The notes beneath the pieces are model-generated. The model was not told the DNA's origin, ran no database searches, and saw nothing but the letters and a program-made list of their open reading frames with translations. A program made the position numbers and the translations under genes. Below are positions 23,778 through 32,650 of a DNA stretch of 64,000 nt, one piece after another; the stretch's first letter is position 1; every line of letters starts with the position of its first letter. The stretch is from Lachnotalea sp041821265 (GTDB lineage: Bacteria > Bacillota > Clostridia > Lachnospirales > Lachnospiraceae), in assembly GCA_041821265.1 (NCBI GenBank), contig JBGUEQ010000009.1, positions 45,419-109,418 on the forward strand. The letters run 5' to 3'.

Positions 23778-24815
23778 TTAGTTGATTACTAAATCTGCTG
23801 GAATTTCAATTCCAAGCTGCGTTGCAACTTCTTCATTAACGGAAACTTTTAGTTTTGAAGCATCTAAATATTCAATTGGCATTTCAGCTGGTGTTGCTTC
23901 ACCACTTAGAATTTTAGCAGCTTGCGCTCCTGATAATTTGCCTAATTCATAGTAATCAATACCATATGTAGCAAGCCCACCCGCATCAACCATTCCTGAT
24001 TCTCCACAGATTACTGGAAGGTTATTCTCATTAGCAACCATTGCTACTGTTGCCATACCAGCTGCAATCATATTATCCGTTGGTGCATAAATGGCATCTA
24101 CTTTACCTACTAATGATTGAACTACTTGCTGAATTTCATTTGAATTAGAAACAGTAGCATCTATTACTTCTAGTCCGATTGCTTCACCTGCAACTTTTGC
24201 CATATCCGCTTGAATCTTTGAGTTCGTCTCGCTTGAACAATATAATACTGCTATTTTCTTAGCCGTTGGCACTAATTGAACGAGTAAGTCCATCTGCTCT
24301 GTAATTGGATTGAGGTCTGATGTTCCTGTAACATTGTTTCCAGGAGCTTCATTACTTTCAACTAAACCAGACTCAGCTGGATCGGTTACTGCTGTTACTA
24401 CTATAGGGATATCTGATGTTGCATTGACACAAGCCTGCGCTGCTGGTGTTGCAATTGCTAAAATCAAATCATCTTGATCATTTACAAGTTTTGATGCAAT
24501 CGTAGCACAGTTAGCTTGTTCTCCTTGCGCATTCTGATAATCAATTTCAAGATTCTTTCCTTCTTCAAATCCCGCTTCTTTTAATCCATCTATAAAACCA
24601 TTATATGCTGCATCAAGTGCGTCATGCTGTACTAGCTGACATACTCCAATCTTATATACCGTGTCATCTGTAGCTGTTGTTGTATCTGTACTTGACTCCT
24701 GTGTTGTAGATGTCGTATCTGTTGTTGAATCCTGCGTTTTACTATTTGAGCCACATGCTACTAAAGATGAAATAAGTGCAATAGCTACTGTAAGTGATAA
24801 CAATTTTTTTCTCAT
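23778..24815 (-). CDS. ABC importer solute-binding lipoprotein (TrpX-like, COG2984)
   Basis: 345 aa. Signal peptide MRKKLLSLTVAIALISSLVA with the lipobox LVAC, then a Thr/Ser-rich linker. The mature protein has the two-lobed periplasmic-binding-protein fold (YKIGVCQLVQHDALD, DLILAIATPAAQACV, VDAIYAPTDNMIAAGM, PVICGESGMVDAGGLATYGI). Relatives bind tryptophan or other small organics in Streptococcus; substrate here unknown. First gene of the operon, behind a consensus promoter and a 16-bp perfect inverted repeat. Confidence 0.88.
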   Translation of the reverse strand: MRKKLLSLTVAIALISSLVACGSNSKTQDSTTDTTSTTQESSTDTTTATDDTVYKIGVCQLVQHDALDAAYNGFIDGLKEAGFEEGKNLEIDYQNAQGEQANCATIASKLVNDQDDLILAIATPAAQACVNATSDIPIVVTAVTDPAESGLVESNEAPGNNVTGTSDLNPITEQMDLLVQLVPTAKKIAVLYCSSETNSKIQADMAKVAGEAIGLEVIDATVSNSNEIQQVVQSLVGKVDAIYAPTDNMIAAGMATVAMVANENNLPVICGESGMVDAGGLATYGIDYYELGKLSGAQAAKILSGEATPAEMPIEYLDASKLKVSVNEEVATQLGIEIPADLVIN

Positions 24816-24841
24816 ATTATTATTCTCCTAATCTCTTTTAT

Positions 24842-24880
24842 ATTTAACAAATTAAAGCGTAACACTTTAATTTGTTAAAT
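24842..24880 (-). promoter_or_regulatory. 16-bp perfect inverted repeat in the ABC operon leader
   Basis: ATTTAACAAATTAAAG (24842-24857) and CTTTAATTTGTTAAAT (24865-24880) around a 7-nt loop. It sits between the promoter (-10 at 24893) and the start codon (24815), so it is transcribed. It may be an operator or a leader hairpin. It does not match a T-box. Confidence 0.65.
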
Positions 24881-24892
24881 CACCCAACTGAA

Positions 24893-24921
24893 AATATACT
24901 ACATTTTGGTCATTTAGTCAA
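24893..24921 (-). promoter_or_regulatory. Promoter of the ABC importer operon
   Basis: Minus strand TTGACT (24916-24921), 17 bp, TATATT (24893-24898). Transcription would begin just before the inverted repeat. Confidence 0.65.
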
Positions 24922-25074
24922 TAAAAGATTAATATAACGCATAAAAAAAGTGATTATAAAGTTTTTTAGTCACTTTCAAATCACTTATGAATCGTTTTCT
25001 ATTTTTCTTTTAATTATATTTGTTTATAAATTTTTACACATTTAATAATAATCTATTTACTTTTTTCTTATTTC

Positions 25075-26004
25075 TTATTTCTTATTAACAATATAAATAC
25101 CAAGACATACACAAATTAAAGCCGCTATATTTTGTATCCCACCAATACTTTCATGAAGAAAGATAGCGGATAAACTGGTTCCGAAAATTGGTATCGCAAA
25201 ATTAAATATTGTAATATTGCTTGGTTTATTATACTTAAGCAACGTAGTCCATATAGAGAATGCAATTGCAGAAACAAATGCTAAATATATCAAAAGAACG
25301 ACTCCGTTGATAGAGTCCGTTGATAATTCCCCTCCACTTGCACCTCCCACGATTGCAAGCATGGCACCACCTAACATCATTTGATAACCTGTAACCAATA
25401 CTGGATTTATTTTTCTTGCTACAATCTTGCTAATCATAGCACCAAGCGCAGCACTAAAGGTCGAGAGGAGCATAAATACGTCCCCCAGTACACTAAACTT
25501 GCCTAGGTTTCCACCGTTCTTCAAATTAATTATTATAATTCCTGCAAATCCAACGATGCATCCCATTATTTTTCTTACGTTAACTTTATCATTTTGAAAC
25601 ATTATATGCGCTAAGAAAACACTAAAAAAAGTGATAGTAGTCGCTAATATTGCTCCCTTTGCTCCTGATAAATGAGAAAGTGCAATATAAAAAAAGAAGT
25701 ATTGTAATCCTGTTTGGATGATTCCTGTCAAAATAATTCCTTTGATATCCGCTTTTTGTGGTAGTATAATTCGCTTACTGTATATAAAATAAACAACAAG
25801 TGCAATTACACCTGCTAAAAAAAACCTTGCACCTGCTAAAAGCATTGTTGTGCTTACATCACCACTTTCAATATGAAAATATCTATAACTCATTTTTACG
25901 CCTGGAAATGCGCTCCCCCATAAAACGGTACACAAAACCGCTAAAAGTATTACTGATTTTGTACTCTTGAATAAATTTTCCCCAATTTTCCCATTTGATT
26001 TCAT
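25075..26004 (-). CDS. DMT-superfamily transporter, EamA family
   Basis: 309 aa from the ATG at 26004 with GGAGGAAATATTG upstream. Ten hydrophobic segments in two EamA halves; the typical WGSAFPGVKMSY motif is in the first helix region and GTSLSAIFLHESIG near the end. Such proteins export amino acids, nucleosides or other metabolites; the substrate is not predictable. It is divergent from a LysR regulator gene with a 148-bp intergenic region, so it is the likely target of that regulator. Confidence 0.85.
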   Translation of the reverse strand: MKSNGKIGENLFKSTKSVILLAVLCTVLWGSAFPGVKMSYRYFHIESGDVSTTMLLAGARFFLAGVIALVVYFIYSKRIILPQKADIKGIILTGIIQTGLQYFFFYIALSHLSGAKGAILATTITFFSVFLAHIMFQNDKVNVRKIMGCIVGFAGIIIINLKNGGNLGKFSVLGDVFMLLSTFSAALGAMISKIVARKINPVLVTGYQMMLGGAMLAIVGGASGGELSTDSINGVVLLIYLAFVSAIAFSIWTTLLKYNKPSNITIFNFAIPIFGTSLSAIFLHESIGGIQNIAALICVCLGIYIVNKK

Positions 26005-26152
26005 CAATATTTCCTCCGTTTTTATGTTTATTAGTAAATTTTATCCCTATCGCTTCATAGCAACGGTTTAAACACTTATCTTCTCTTTCGTTAGTAGTAA
26101 AACAATTTATTGTATGTTATAATAAATGTATTATTTATAAGGAGGACTTATC

Positions 26153-27028
26153 ATGGATGTTAACTATGAATTATACAAAGTGTTTTATTTTGTTGCTATT
26201 TCTTTAAGCTTTTCAGAAGCCTCAAAGCAATTATATATCTCGCAATCAGCGGTTAGTCAATCAATTAAAGTTTTAGAAAAGAAACTCAACCAATCCTTGT
26301 TTATTAGAAGTACAAAGCGTGTTCAGCTTACTCCCGAAGGTGAAATTTTATTTAGGCACATTGAGCCTGCCATGAATCTAATCAAACGAGGAGAAGCTCA
26401 AATTCTAGAAGCCAACTCCCTTGGCGGTGGTCAATTGCGAATTGGTGCTAGCGATACAATATGCAGATATTTTCTTGTACCTTATCTAAGCAAATTTCAC
26501 AAAGAATACCCTAACGTTCACATTAAGGTAACGAATCAGACTTCAATTAAGTGCGTCGACTTACTAGAAAGTGGACAAGTTGATTTAATCGTTACAAACT
26601 TTCCAAACTCTAAACTAAATAACACAAATCAGATTAAAGTGATTAAAGATTTTGATGATGTCTTTATTGCTAGTAAAAAGTTTTTTCATTTAGATCAAAA
26701 AAAATTAACTTTACATGAACTTCAGAAAAATCCGATCCTTATGCTTGACAGAAATAGCACTACGAGTGAATTTGTTCATCATATATTCCAGCAACATCAA
26801 CTTGACCTAGTGCCTGAAATCGAGCTAAGTAGCAATGACTTACTAATTGATTTAGCAAAAATCGGTCTTGGAATCGCATTTATACCAGATTACTGTGTTC
26901 CAACCGATTCAGATGACTTATATGTAGTTGACTTAGTAGAAGAACTTCCAAAACGTCAACTTGTTGTAGTTTTCAATCAACATCTTCCAGTTTCTCAAGC
27001 AGCCGAGAAATTTATTGGCTATTTCTAG
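26153..27028 (+). CDS. LysR-family transcriptional regulator
   Basis: 291 aa. The N-terminal winged HTH (FYFVAISLSFSEASKQLYIS, SAVSQSIKVLEKKLNQSLFI) is followed by a periplasmic-binding-like effector domain (GQLRIGASDTICRYFLVPYL to the end). The ribosome site is AAGGAGGACTTATC. It is divergent from the EamA transporter, the classic LysR arrangement. Its 3' end overlaps the convergent helicase gene by 17 bp. Confidence 0.92.
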   Translation: MDVNYELYKVFYFVAISLSFSEASKQLYISQSAVSQSIKVLEKKLNQSLFIRSTKRVQLTPEGEILFRHIEPAMNLIKRGEAQILEANSLGGGQLRIGASDTICRYFLVPYLSKFHKEYPNVHIKVTNQTSIKCVDLLESGQVDLIVTNFPNSKLNNTNQIKVIKDFDDVFIASKKFFHLDQKKLTLHELQKNPILMLDRNSTTSEFVHHIFQQHQLDLVPEIELSSNDLLIDLAKIGLGIAFIPDYCVPTDSDDLYVVDLVEELPKRQLVVVFNQHLPVSQAAEKFIGYF

Positions 27029-29369
27029 TCTTATTCCAGAACTCATCAACTTGACTACCTACATTATCAATACTACAAACAGCTGGCTGTTTCCATTCTC
27101 TTGGAAACAGTTCTTTGTATTGTCTGGAATTAAATCTTTCATCTAAAAGTAAAATAATTCCCAAATCATCGCTCGTTCTAATAACCCTTCCTGCTGCTTG
27201 AAGTACTTTATTCATACCTGGATATCGGTAGGAATAATCAAAACCATTCAATCCCTTTGCATCATAATAATTTTTTAAAATCTCTTTCTCATTTGATATC
27301 TGTGGTAGCCCGGTACCAATAATAAATGCACCAATCAAATTATCATTTTTCAAATCAATTCCTTCACTAAATATTCCACCCATAACACAAAATCCAACTA
27401 CTTCTTCCTCTTGATTCATTGTGAAATTCTCAAGGAATTCTTCTCTCTCCCTCTCTTTCATACCTTGTTTTTGACAAATACAGTTTATCTCGCCTATATT
27501 CATACAGTTATATACCTCTTGCATGTATCGATAAGAAGGAAAGAATGCCATATAATTTCCCTTTCGACAATCTATTACACCGCTAATATAATCCGCGACT
27601 CTCTTATACTCAAAATGATTTCTTCTCGTATACTTACTACTTACGTCATTTCCTACCAGTATCAAACGATTCTTTTCTTCAAACGGTGAAGCTGCGTAGA
27701 CCGCATAATCTTCCAGTCCACCACTTAGCAAGCTTTTATAATACATAATTGGAAGCAGTGTAGCTGAGAAAAACACCGTACTATTTCCTTTATTTAAGCA
27801 TTCCAACAAATTTGTGGATGGATTAATACAAAATAATTTTATTTTAAATTTACCTTCCTCATCATGCTCCGTATATATAACATAATTTTCATCCAGTCTG
27901 TCATGCATATTTACAAAATGCCTTATTAAAAAATAAAATTCCAATACTTTTTCTTTTATATCAGGATCACTATTTTCCTCTAAAAATTTTTCCATTTCCC
28001 CTGCAACCGCCATTAAGTTTGAAGCAAACGGTCCTACACTTTCAATCACTCGATATGTTTCGCATTCTCGTTTAAATTCCAGAAGATTTTTATTACATTT
28101 CTCCAAGCTCTTTTCTAGTTTCCTGCTATAAAATTTAACTTCATTCTTTAATTTCAAGAAATCCTCTTTACACAAGCTTGCGCTGTACATTTCTCTACCA
28201 CGCTCCACGAGGTTGTGTGCCTCATCTACTAGAAATAAATACTCACCTTTTACTCCTTCTGAAAAGAATCTTCTTAATGATACATTTGGATCAAACACAT
28301 AATTGTAATCACATATAATAGCATCACACCATAAGGAAACATCAAGACTCATCTCAAACGGGCATACTTGGTGTTTCACTGCATATTCTTCTATCACTTC
28401 TCTTGTAAACGAATCTTGCTCTGACAGCATTTGAAATACTGCATCATTAATTCTATCATAATGACCTTTTGCATAAGGACAATTCACAGGATTACATTCC
28501 GTCGTTTCACAAAGGCACAGTTTTTCTTTCGCCGTTAATATGACTACCTTAAACTTAAGATTATCCTTTTTAAGTATTTCAAATGCCTCTGCTGCTACCG
28601 TTCGAGTAATCGTCTTGGCTGTCAAATAAAATATTTTATCTCCAAGTCCTTCTCCTATTGCTTTGACCGTAGGAAAAACACTAGACATCGTCTTCCCTAC
28701 GCCAGTTGGTGCTTGAATAAACAATCTCTTCTTTCTATTAATTGTCTTATAAACCGAAGTTACAAGCTCTCTTTGACCTTCTCTATAGGAAAAAGGAAAC
28801 TTTAATGGCTTAATTGAATCATTTCTAGTTAGTTTCCACTCATATTGATATTTCGCCCAAACTAAATACTCGTCCATTAGTTTAAGAAACCAATTTTCAA
28901 TCTCCTGAAATTCTAATGTTTCATTAAAATACTTTTTCTGCTCGGTATCTAAATTGCAATAGGTCAATTGAATATTGATTTGACTAAGCATTTCTGCTTT
29001 GCCATAAATATACCCATAGCACATAGCTTGTGCTCTATGCACTTCTATTGGCTCTTTCAAATAATCCAAATCAAAATAAACGCCTTTTATTTCATCAATG
29101 GTAACTCCCGTTTCTTCTATAATAATACCATCCGCTCGTCCTTCAATAATGATTGTAAATTCTGGCTTTACAATTTCAATTTTGAGAGGGTACTCAGCAT
29201 GATATTCAAGTCCCTTTTGTTTTTGAATTTTTCGATGCATTTTACTACCAGCTTGCATTGCATCCTTATCACTTTTGTTTCCTTGTCTATTATCGATATC
29301 TCCACTACGCAAAATAAATTCCACAAGGTTACGTACTGATATTTTAATATTTTTGTCATCCTTATTCAT
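27012..29369 (-). CDS. DinG/XPD-like superfamily 2 helicase with an N-terminal nuclease-like domain
   Basis: 785 aa. Residues ~1-160 look like a PD-(D/E)XK fold (EGRADGIIIEE, TIDEIKG). The helicase has Walker A in FIQAPTGVGKTMSS, an iron-sulfur cluster segment with four Cys (LCLCETTECNPVNCPYAKG), a DEAH box (LVDEAHNL) and motif VI (LQAAGRVIRT). The family acts 5'-3' on forked or D-loop DNA in repair. The ribosome site is GTGGGAGAACTATA. It lies ~1 kb before other DNA-repair genes. Confidence 0.85.
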   Translation of the reverse strand: MNKDDKNIKISVRNLVEFILRSGDIDNRQGNKSDKDAMQAGSKMHRKIQKQKGLEYHAEYPLKIEIVKPEFTIIIEGRADGIIIEETGVTIDEIKGVYFDLDYLKEPIEVHRAQAMCYGYIYGKAEMLSQINIQLTYCNLDTEQKKYFNETLEFQEIENWFLKLMDEYLVWAKYQYEWKLTRNDSIKPLKFPFSYREGQRELVTSVYKTINRKKRLFIQAPTGVGKTMSSVFPTVKAIGEGLGDKIFYLTAKTITRTVAAEAFEILKKDNLKFKVVILTAKEKLCLCETTECNPVNCPYAKGHYDRINDAVFQMLSEQDSFTREVIEEYAVKHQVCPFEMSLDVSLWCDAIICDYNYVFDPNVSLRRFFSEGVKGEYLFLVDEAHNLVERGREMYSASLCKEDFLKLKNEVKFYSRKLEKSLEKCNKNLLEFKRECETYRVIESVGPFASNLMAVAGEMEKFLEENSDPDIKEKVLEFYFLIRHFVNMHDRLDENYVIYTEHDEEGKFKIKLFCINPSTNLLECLNKGNSTVFFSATLLPIMYYKSLLSGGLEDYAVYAASPFEEKNRLILVGNDVSSKYTRRNHFEYKRVADYISGVIDCRKGNYMAFFPSYRYMQEVYNCMNIGEINCICQKQGMKEREREEFLENFTMNQEEEVVGFCVMGGIFSEGIDLKNDNLIGAFIIGTGLPQISNEKEILKNYYDAKGLNGFDYSYRYPGMNKVLQAAGRVIRTSDDLGIILLLDERFNSRQYKELFPREWKQPAVCSIDNVGSQVDEFWNKTRNSQ

Positions 29370-29436
29370 TATAGTTCTCCCACCCTATATACATAGCTTG
29401 TTTCTATTTCACCTTTGGTTTATAGCAACAAGTTAT

Positions 29437-29466
29437 GTAACTATTCAGAACCCACTAACGAGTTAC
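29437..29466 (+). repeat. Fragment of the 132-bp element
   Basis: GTAACTATTCAGAACCCACT then AACGAGTTAC. It matches the left ~25 bp of the full copies; the interior is missing. The rest of 29370-29650 shows no gene. Confidence 0.6.
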
Positions 29467-29652
29467 TAAATTGCTACCTATATCTTAACTGCTTATAGCA
29501 TTTGGTGCAACCACTTATCGATTCTCCTTTTCAACCCTTCGTTGGTAAACTATAATGCGAATGGCATACCAATCACCTTTAACTTTACTATGTTCACCTT
29601 TTAATACTAAAAATTTCAATATATTAGAAATATTTTAAATTTATAATTGAAA

Positions 29653-29677
29653 AAGGATAAGCAATTTGCTTATCCTT
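29653..29677 (-). terminator. Terminator of the HPr-like gene
   Basis: AAGGATAAGC, AATTT loop, GCTTATCCTT, followed on the minus strand by TTTTTCAA. Confidence 0.8.
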
Positions 29678-29698
29678 CTAGGCATATTCGTTCTATCT

Positions 29699-29929
29699 CT
29701 ATGCTACTACGTATTTTTTCAAAATGTTCTCAAAATCGTGATTTTGTCCACCAAACTGTACAGTTAATACTTTGGTTAAATCCAAGCTCAAAACTCCTAA
29801 TATTGATTTAGCATCTATAACCACTCGATTATAAAAAACATCTATGTCAAAGTCGCATTTTTCTGCCGCATTAACAAAATCACTTACATCAGAAGTAGCC
29901 TTTAGTTTGATTTGATATTTCTTTTCCAT
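29699..29929 (-). CDS. HPr-like protein lacking the phosphorylatable histidine
   Basis: 76 aa with the HPr fold pattern (KYQIKLKATSDVSDFVNAAE, VVIDAKSILGVLSLDL). In true HPr the phosphorylated His lies in a GLHARPA loop after the first strand; here that loop reads TSDVSDFVNA and has no His. The Ser-46 region DAKSILGVLSL is kept. It may be a regulatory Crh/NPr-like relative or a non-PTS protein. It has its own promoter (30047-30075) and terminator. Confidence 0.75.
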   Translation of the reverse strand: MEKKYQIKLKATSDVSDFVNAAEKCDFDIDVFYNRVVIDAKSILGVLSLDLTKVLTVQFGGQNHDFENILKKYVVA

Positions 29930-30046
29930 AACAAAAATCCTTTCTATTTAACCTCAAATAGCATAAGCTATATGAGCCGGCAATCACCATGAAAATTATA
30001 ATGTAACATATTTCATATTTAATTGATTTACAATTTTAGTCTTGTC

Positions 30047-30075
30047 ATTATGACACCAATTTATACGTTTGTCAA
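30047..30075 (-). promoter_or_regulatory. Promoter of the HPr-like gene
   Basis: Minus strand TTGACA (30070-30075), 17 bp, CATAAT (30047-30052), leaving a ~110-nt leader. Nothing else is recognised in the 417-bp gap 29930-30347. Confidence 0.55.
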
Positions 30076-30347
30076 TTAATAATTCAGATAAATGGTATGC
30101 GTCAAACGTACACTTTTAGGTAGTTTTTTATAATAAATAGAAATTCGAGGTTATTTCTTACAACTTTTAGGTTGATTGTTAAATTTTTATAAACATTTTG
30201 CTTTTTAATTTATTATAGGAAACTACATAGTATGTTATTCTATACAAGATTTCACAAAATAAAATAATCTTAAATATATTTCTATTTTCTATCATAAAAC
30301 TTAATTTCTCTAATTATTAAAATATATTTCTTTCAAATTAGTTGCTA

Positions 30348-31115
30348 TTAGTTAAATTCTGTCATATTTTTTTGAAATCTAAGTGGTAAATTTTGATTCT
30401 GCAATTTTATATTTTCTCTCTCTTTTATGGAAATACTTCTACAAAATCCTTTCCATAAAATTTCAAACTGAGCCTCTTCTTCTGATACATTCTCTAACAT
30501 CTCCAAATTAAGCTTATCACTTTTAATGATTCCCCAGCCTGCATTCTTCTCATGAACGACGGCTACTTTTCTACCCTTATCGTAGATCATCCAGTTCTCA
30601 CTGGGAAGTCTATCTGCAAAATGTGGCGCTATCATCGATATCACATTATTCTTAGGTTCAATAATGGAACATAGTATATGATTATATAACTCTTTAAATC
30701 GAACGAATCCCAATAAATGTGATTGTTCATTCGAAACCGCTCTGTTCAATTCAAATACTCTACAAATATCTTGATTGTTTAGATTCTCCATCAATTTATG
30801 TGGAATCTTACTGGAGAGACCTACATTGATGGTCTTAAAGATAGCATCCGCCTTGTCATTCTGATTCGAACAGGCTGCCTGATAAATACTAGTATAAACC
30901 TCAACTCCGAATCTGTTTTGAAGTGTTCTAGCAACCTTTTTCGCTTTATCAAAATCAGTGACTACATTAGTATATTCAGAAAACAGCTCATAGTTACTTT
31001 CAAAATCATTTGTAAGCTTTATATATTCTTTGGGGTACTTACTTTCCCACGCGTTATATACGCCTGTAAATATTCCTTCAATACTATCTTCACATATATA
31101 TATCTTATTATTCAT
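30348..31115 (-). CDS. TIGR03915-type putative DNA repair protein
   Basis: 255 aa (MNNKIYICEDSIEGIFTGVY start) with a C-terminal DUF4130-like domain (HLLGFVRFKELYNHILCSII, APHFADRLPSENWMIYDKGR). The family always pairs with the radical SAM gene seen here 109 bp upstream and is thought to act in DNA repair; the reaction is unknown. The ribosome site is GGGGAGGAACT. It is probably co-transcribed with the radical SAM gene from the LexA-box promoter. Confidence 0.85.
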   Translation of the reverse strand: MNNKIYICEDSIEGIFTGVYNAWESKYPKEYIKLTNDFESNYELFSEYTNVVTDFDKAKKVARTLQNRFGVEVYTSIYQAACSNQNDKADAIFKTINVGLSSKIPHKLMENLNNQDICRVFELNRAVSNEQSHLLGFVRFKELYNHILCSIIEPKNNVISMIAPHFADRLPSENWMIYDKGRKVAVVHEKNAGWGIIKSDKLNLEMLENVSEEEAQFEILWKGFCRSISIKERENIKLQNQNLPLRFQKNMTEFN

Positions 31116-31224
31116 AGTTCCTCCCCACTTATGCTATCCTTCTTGCACAAATTGGTATCAACAAGCTAAGCCGCAGCCTCGCCAGTTCATAGCTAGATTC
31201 ACAAGTTACATACACATATCCTGC

Positions 31225-32568
31225 CTATAACTGGCCATACATACTTTGCACATTATCAATTACTTCGGGGTGCGGATTAAACCTTACATCATCAAATAAG
31301 GATATCTGTTTATAACTGATTTGTGATGCCTCAATTGGTATTCTCTCTTTAACATTTAGTAGATTTCTTGTAATGTAATCTTCTTCTATTTTAATTTTGT
31401 ACATCATCTTGCCTTTACAGGTTACAAAATAAATTGCTCGTTTCAATACAACTCCCATTCTTTTTATATCATCAAAGTCTAATATTGCCTGTTTTCTCGC
31501 TTTCACAATTCTTAGTGCTGATTTATTGCCAATTCCCGGAATTCTGAGAAGTGTATAATAATCTGCTTTATTAATCTCGACTGGAAAATTCTCTAAATGC
31601 CTTAACGCCCAATCACACTTTGGATCAAGCATAATGTTGAAATTCGGTCTCTCTTCTGATAATAATTCATCTGCCTTAAATCCATAGAATCGTAAAAGCC
31701 AATCAGCCTGGTATAGTCTGTGCTCTCTCAATAATGGTGGACCACCTGGTAATGCTGGAAGTGCTGCGTCTTCATTCACATGAATAAACGCAGAATAAAA
31801 GACCCTCTTTAAATTAAATTTGTCATATAAATTCTCAGCCACAGAAACAATTTGATAATCACTCTCAGGCGTTGCCCCTACTATCATCTGCGTGCTCTGA
31901 CCAGCCGGTACAAAGGAAGGCGCATTTTGATACAACATAATCTCATTCTTACTCTGTATAATATTTGTCTGTATCTGCCTCATAGGTTTTAGAATACTCT
32001 TTCTACTCTTATGAGGTGCTAAAAGTTTGAGGCTATCTGCTGTAGGTAATTCTAAATTAACACTCATCCTGTCTACAAGAAAACCTAATTTATCAATTAT
32101 CTCACTATCTGCACCTGGAATCACCTTAATATGAATATATCCGTTAAAGTGATATTGCTTACGCAATTTAAAAATTGTCTGATAAATTAAATCTAAAGTG
32201 AAATTAGGATTATTCATAATTCCAGAACTTAAAAATAAACCCTCTATATAATTACGTTTATAAAATCCCATTGTCAATTCGCATACTTCATCTGGTGTAA
32301 AGGATGCTCGCTTTACATCATTCGATGATCTATTGATACAGTACTTACAATCGTAAATACATTCATTTGTAAATAGAATCTTAAGAAGTGAAATACATCT
32401 TCCATCTGCCGAAAAACTATGGCAAATTCCGCTTGCAACCGAATTCCCCATACCTTTTCCATCACCTTTTCTATCTACGCCACTTGAAGTACATGCAACA
32501 TCATATTTCGCTGCATCTGATAGAATATCAAGCTTCTCCTGTATTGTCATCGTTTCCTGAATAACCAT
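31225..32568 (-). CDS. Putative DNA modification/repair radical SAM protein (TIGR03916 type)
   Basis: 447 aa. The radical SAM cluster motif is CIYDCKYC (~75-82). Further conserved parts are GLFLSSGIMNNPN and VNLELPTADSLKLLAPHKS. A helix-hairpin-helix DNA-binding motif (LLRIPGIGNKSALRIVKARK) lies near ~345-365. Partner of the TIGR03915 protein by family knowledge. The start codon is ~22 bp from a perfect LexA box, so damage induction is likely. The target lesion or modification is unknown. Confidence 0.88.
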   Translation of the reverse strand: MVIQETMTIQEKLDILSDAAKYDVACTSSGVDRKGDGKGMGNSVASGICHSFSADGRCISLLKILFTNECIYDCKYCINRSSNDVKRASFTPDEVCELTMGFYKRNYIEGLFLSSGIMNNPNFTLDLIYQTIFKLRKQYHFNGYIHIKVIPGADSEIIDKLGFLVDRMSVNLELPTADSLKLLAPHKSRKSILKPMRQIQTNIIQSKNEIMLYQNAPSFVPAGQSTQMIVGATPESDYQIVSVAENLYDKFNLKRVFYSAFIHVNEDAALPALPGGPPLLREHRLYQADWLLRFYGFKADELLSEERPNFNIMLDPKCDWALRHLENFPVEINKADYYTLLRIPGIGNKSALRIVKARKQAILDFDDIKRMGVVLKRAIYFVTCKGKMMYKIKIEEDYITRNLLNVKERIPIEASQISYKQISLFDDVRFNPHPEVIDNVQSMYGQL

Positions 32569-32589
32569 AAAATCACCCCTCGCCTTATT

Positions 32590-32603
32590 CGAACATATGT
32601 TTG
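32590..32603. promoter_or_regulatory. LexA (Cheo/SOS) box
   Basis: CGAACATATGTTTG matches the Bacillus consensus CGAACRNRYGTTYG at every position. It lies directly downstream of the -10 (32608-32613) of the radical SAM operon, a repressing position. Confidence 0.85.
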
Positions 32604-32607
32604 TTTT

Positions 32608-32636
32608 ATAATATCATATGTTTCAAGTATATGCAA
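32608..32636 (-). promoter_or_regulatory. Promoter of the radical SAM/TIGR03915 repair operon
   Basis: Minus strand TTGCAT (32631-32636), 17 bp, TATTAT (32608-32613). The insertion-sequence flank begins at 32638, so the -35 was just spared. Confidence 0.65.
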
Positions 32637-32650
32637 GGGGTTCTATTAAG

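Noticed and set aside
29930..30347. Possible gene in the 417-bp gap
   Set aside because: No open frame with a ribosome site on either strand; only a promoter for the HPr-like gene is supported.
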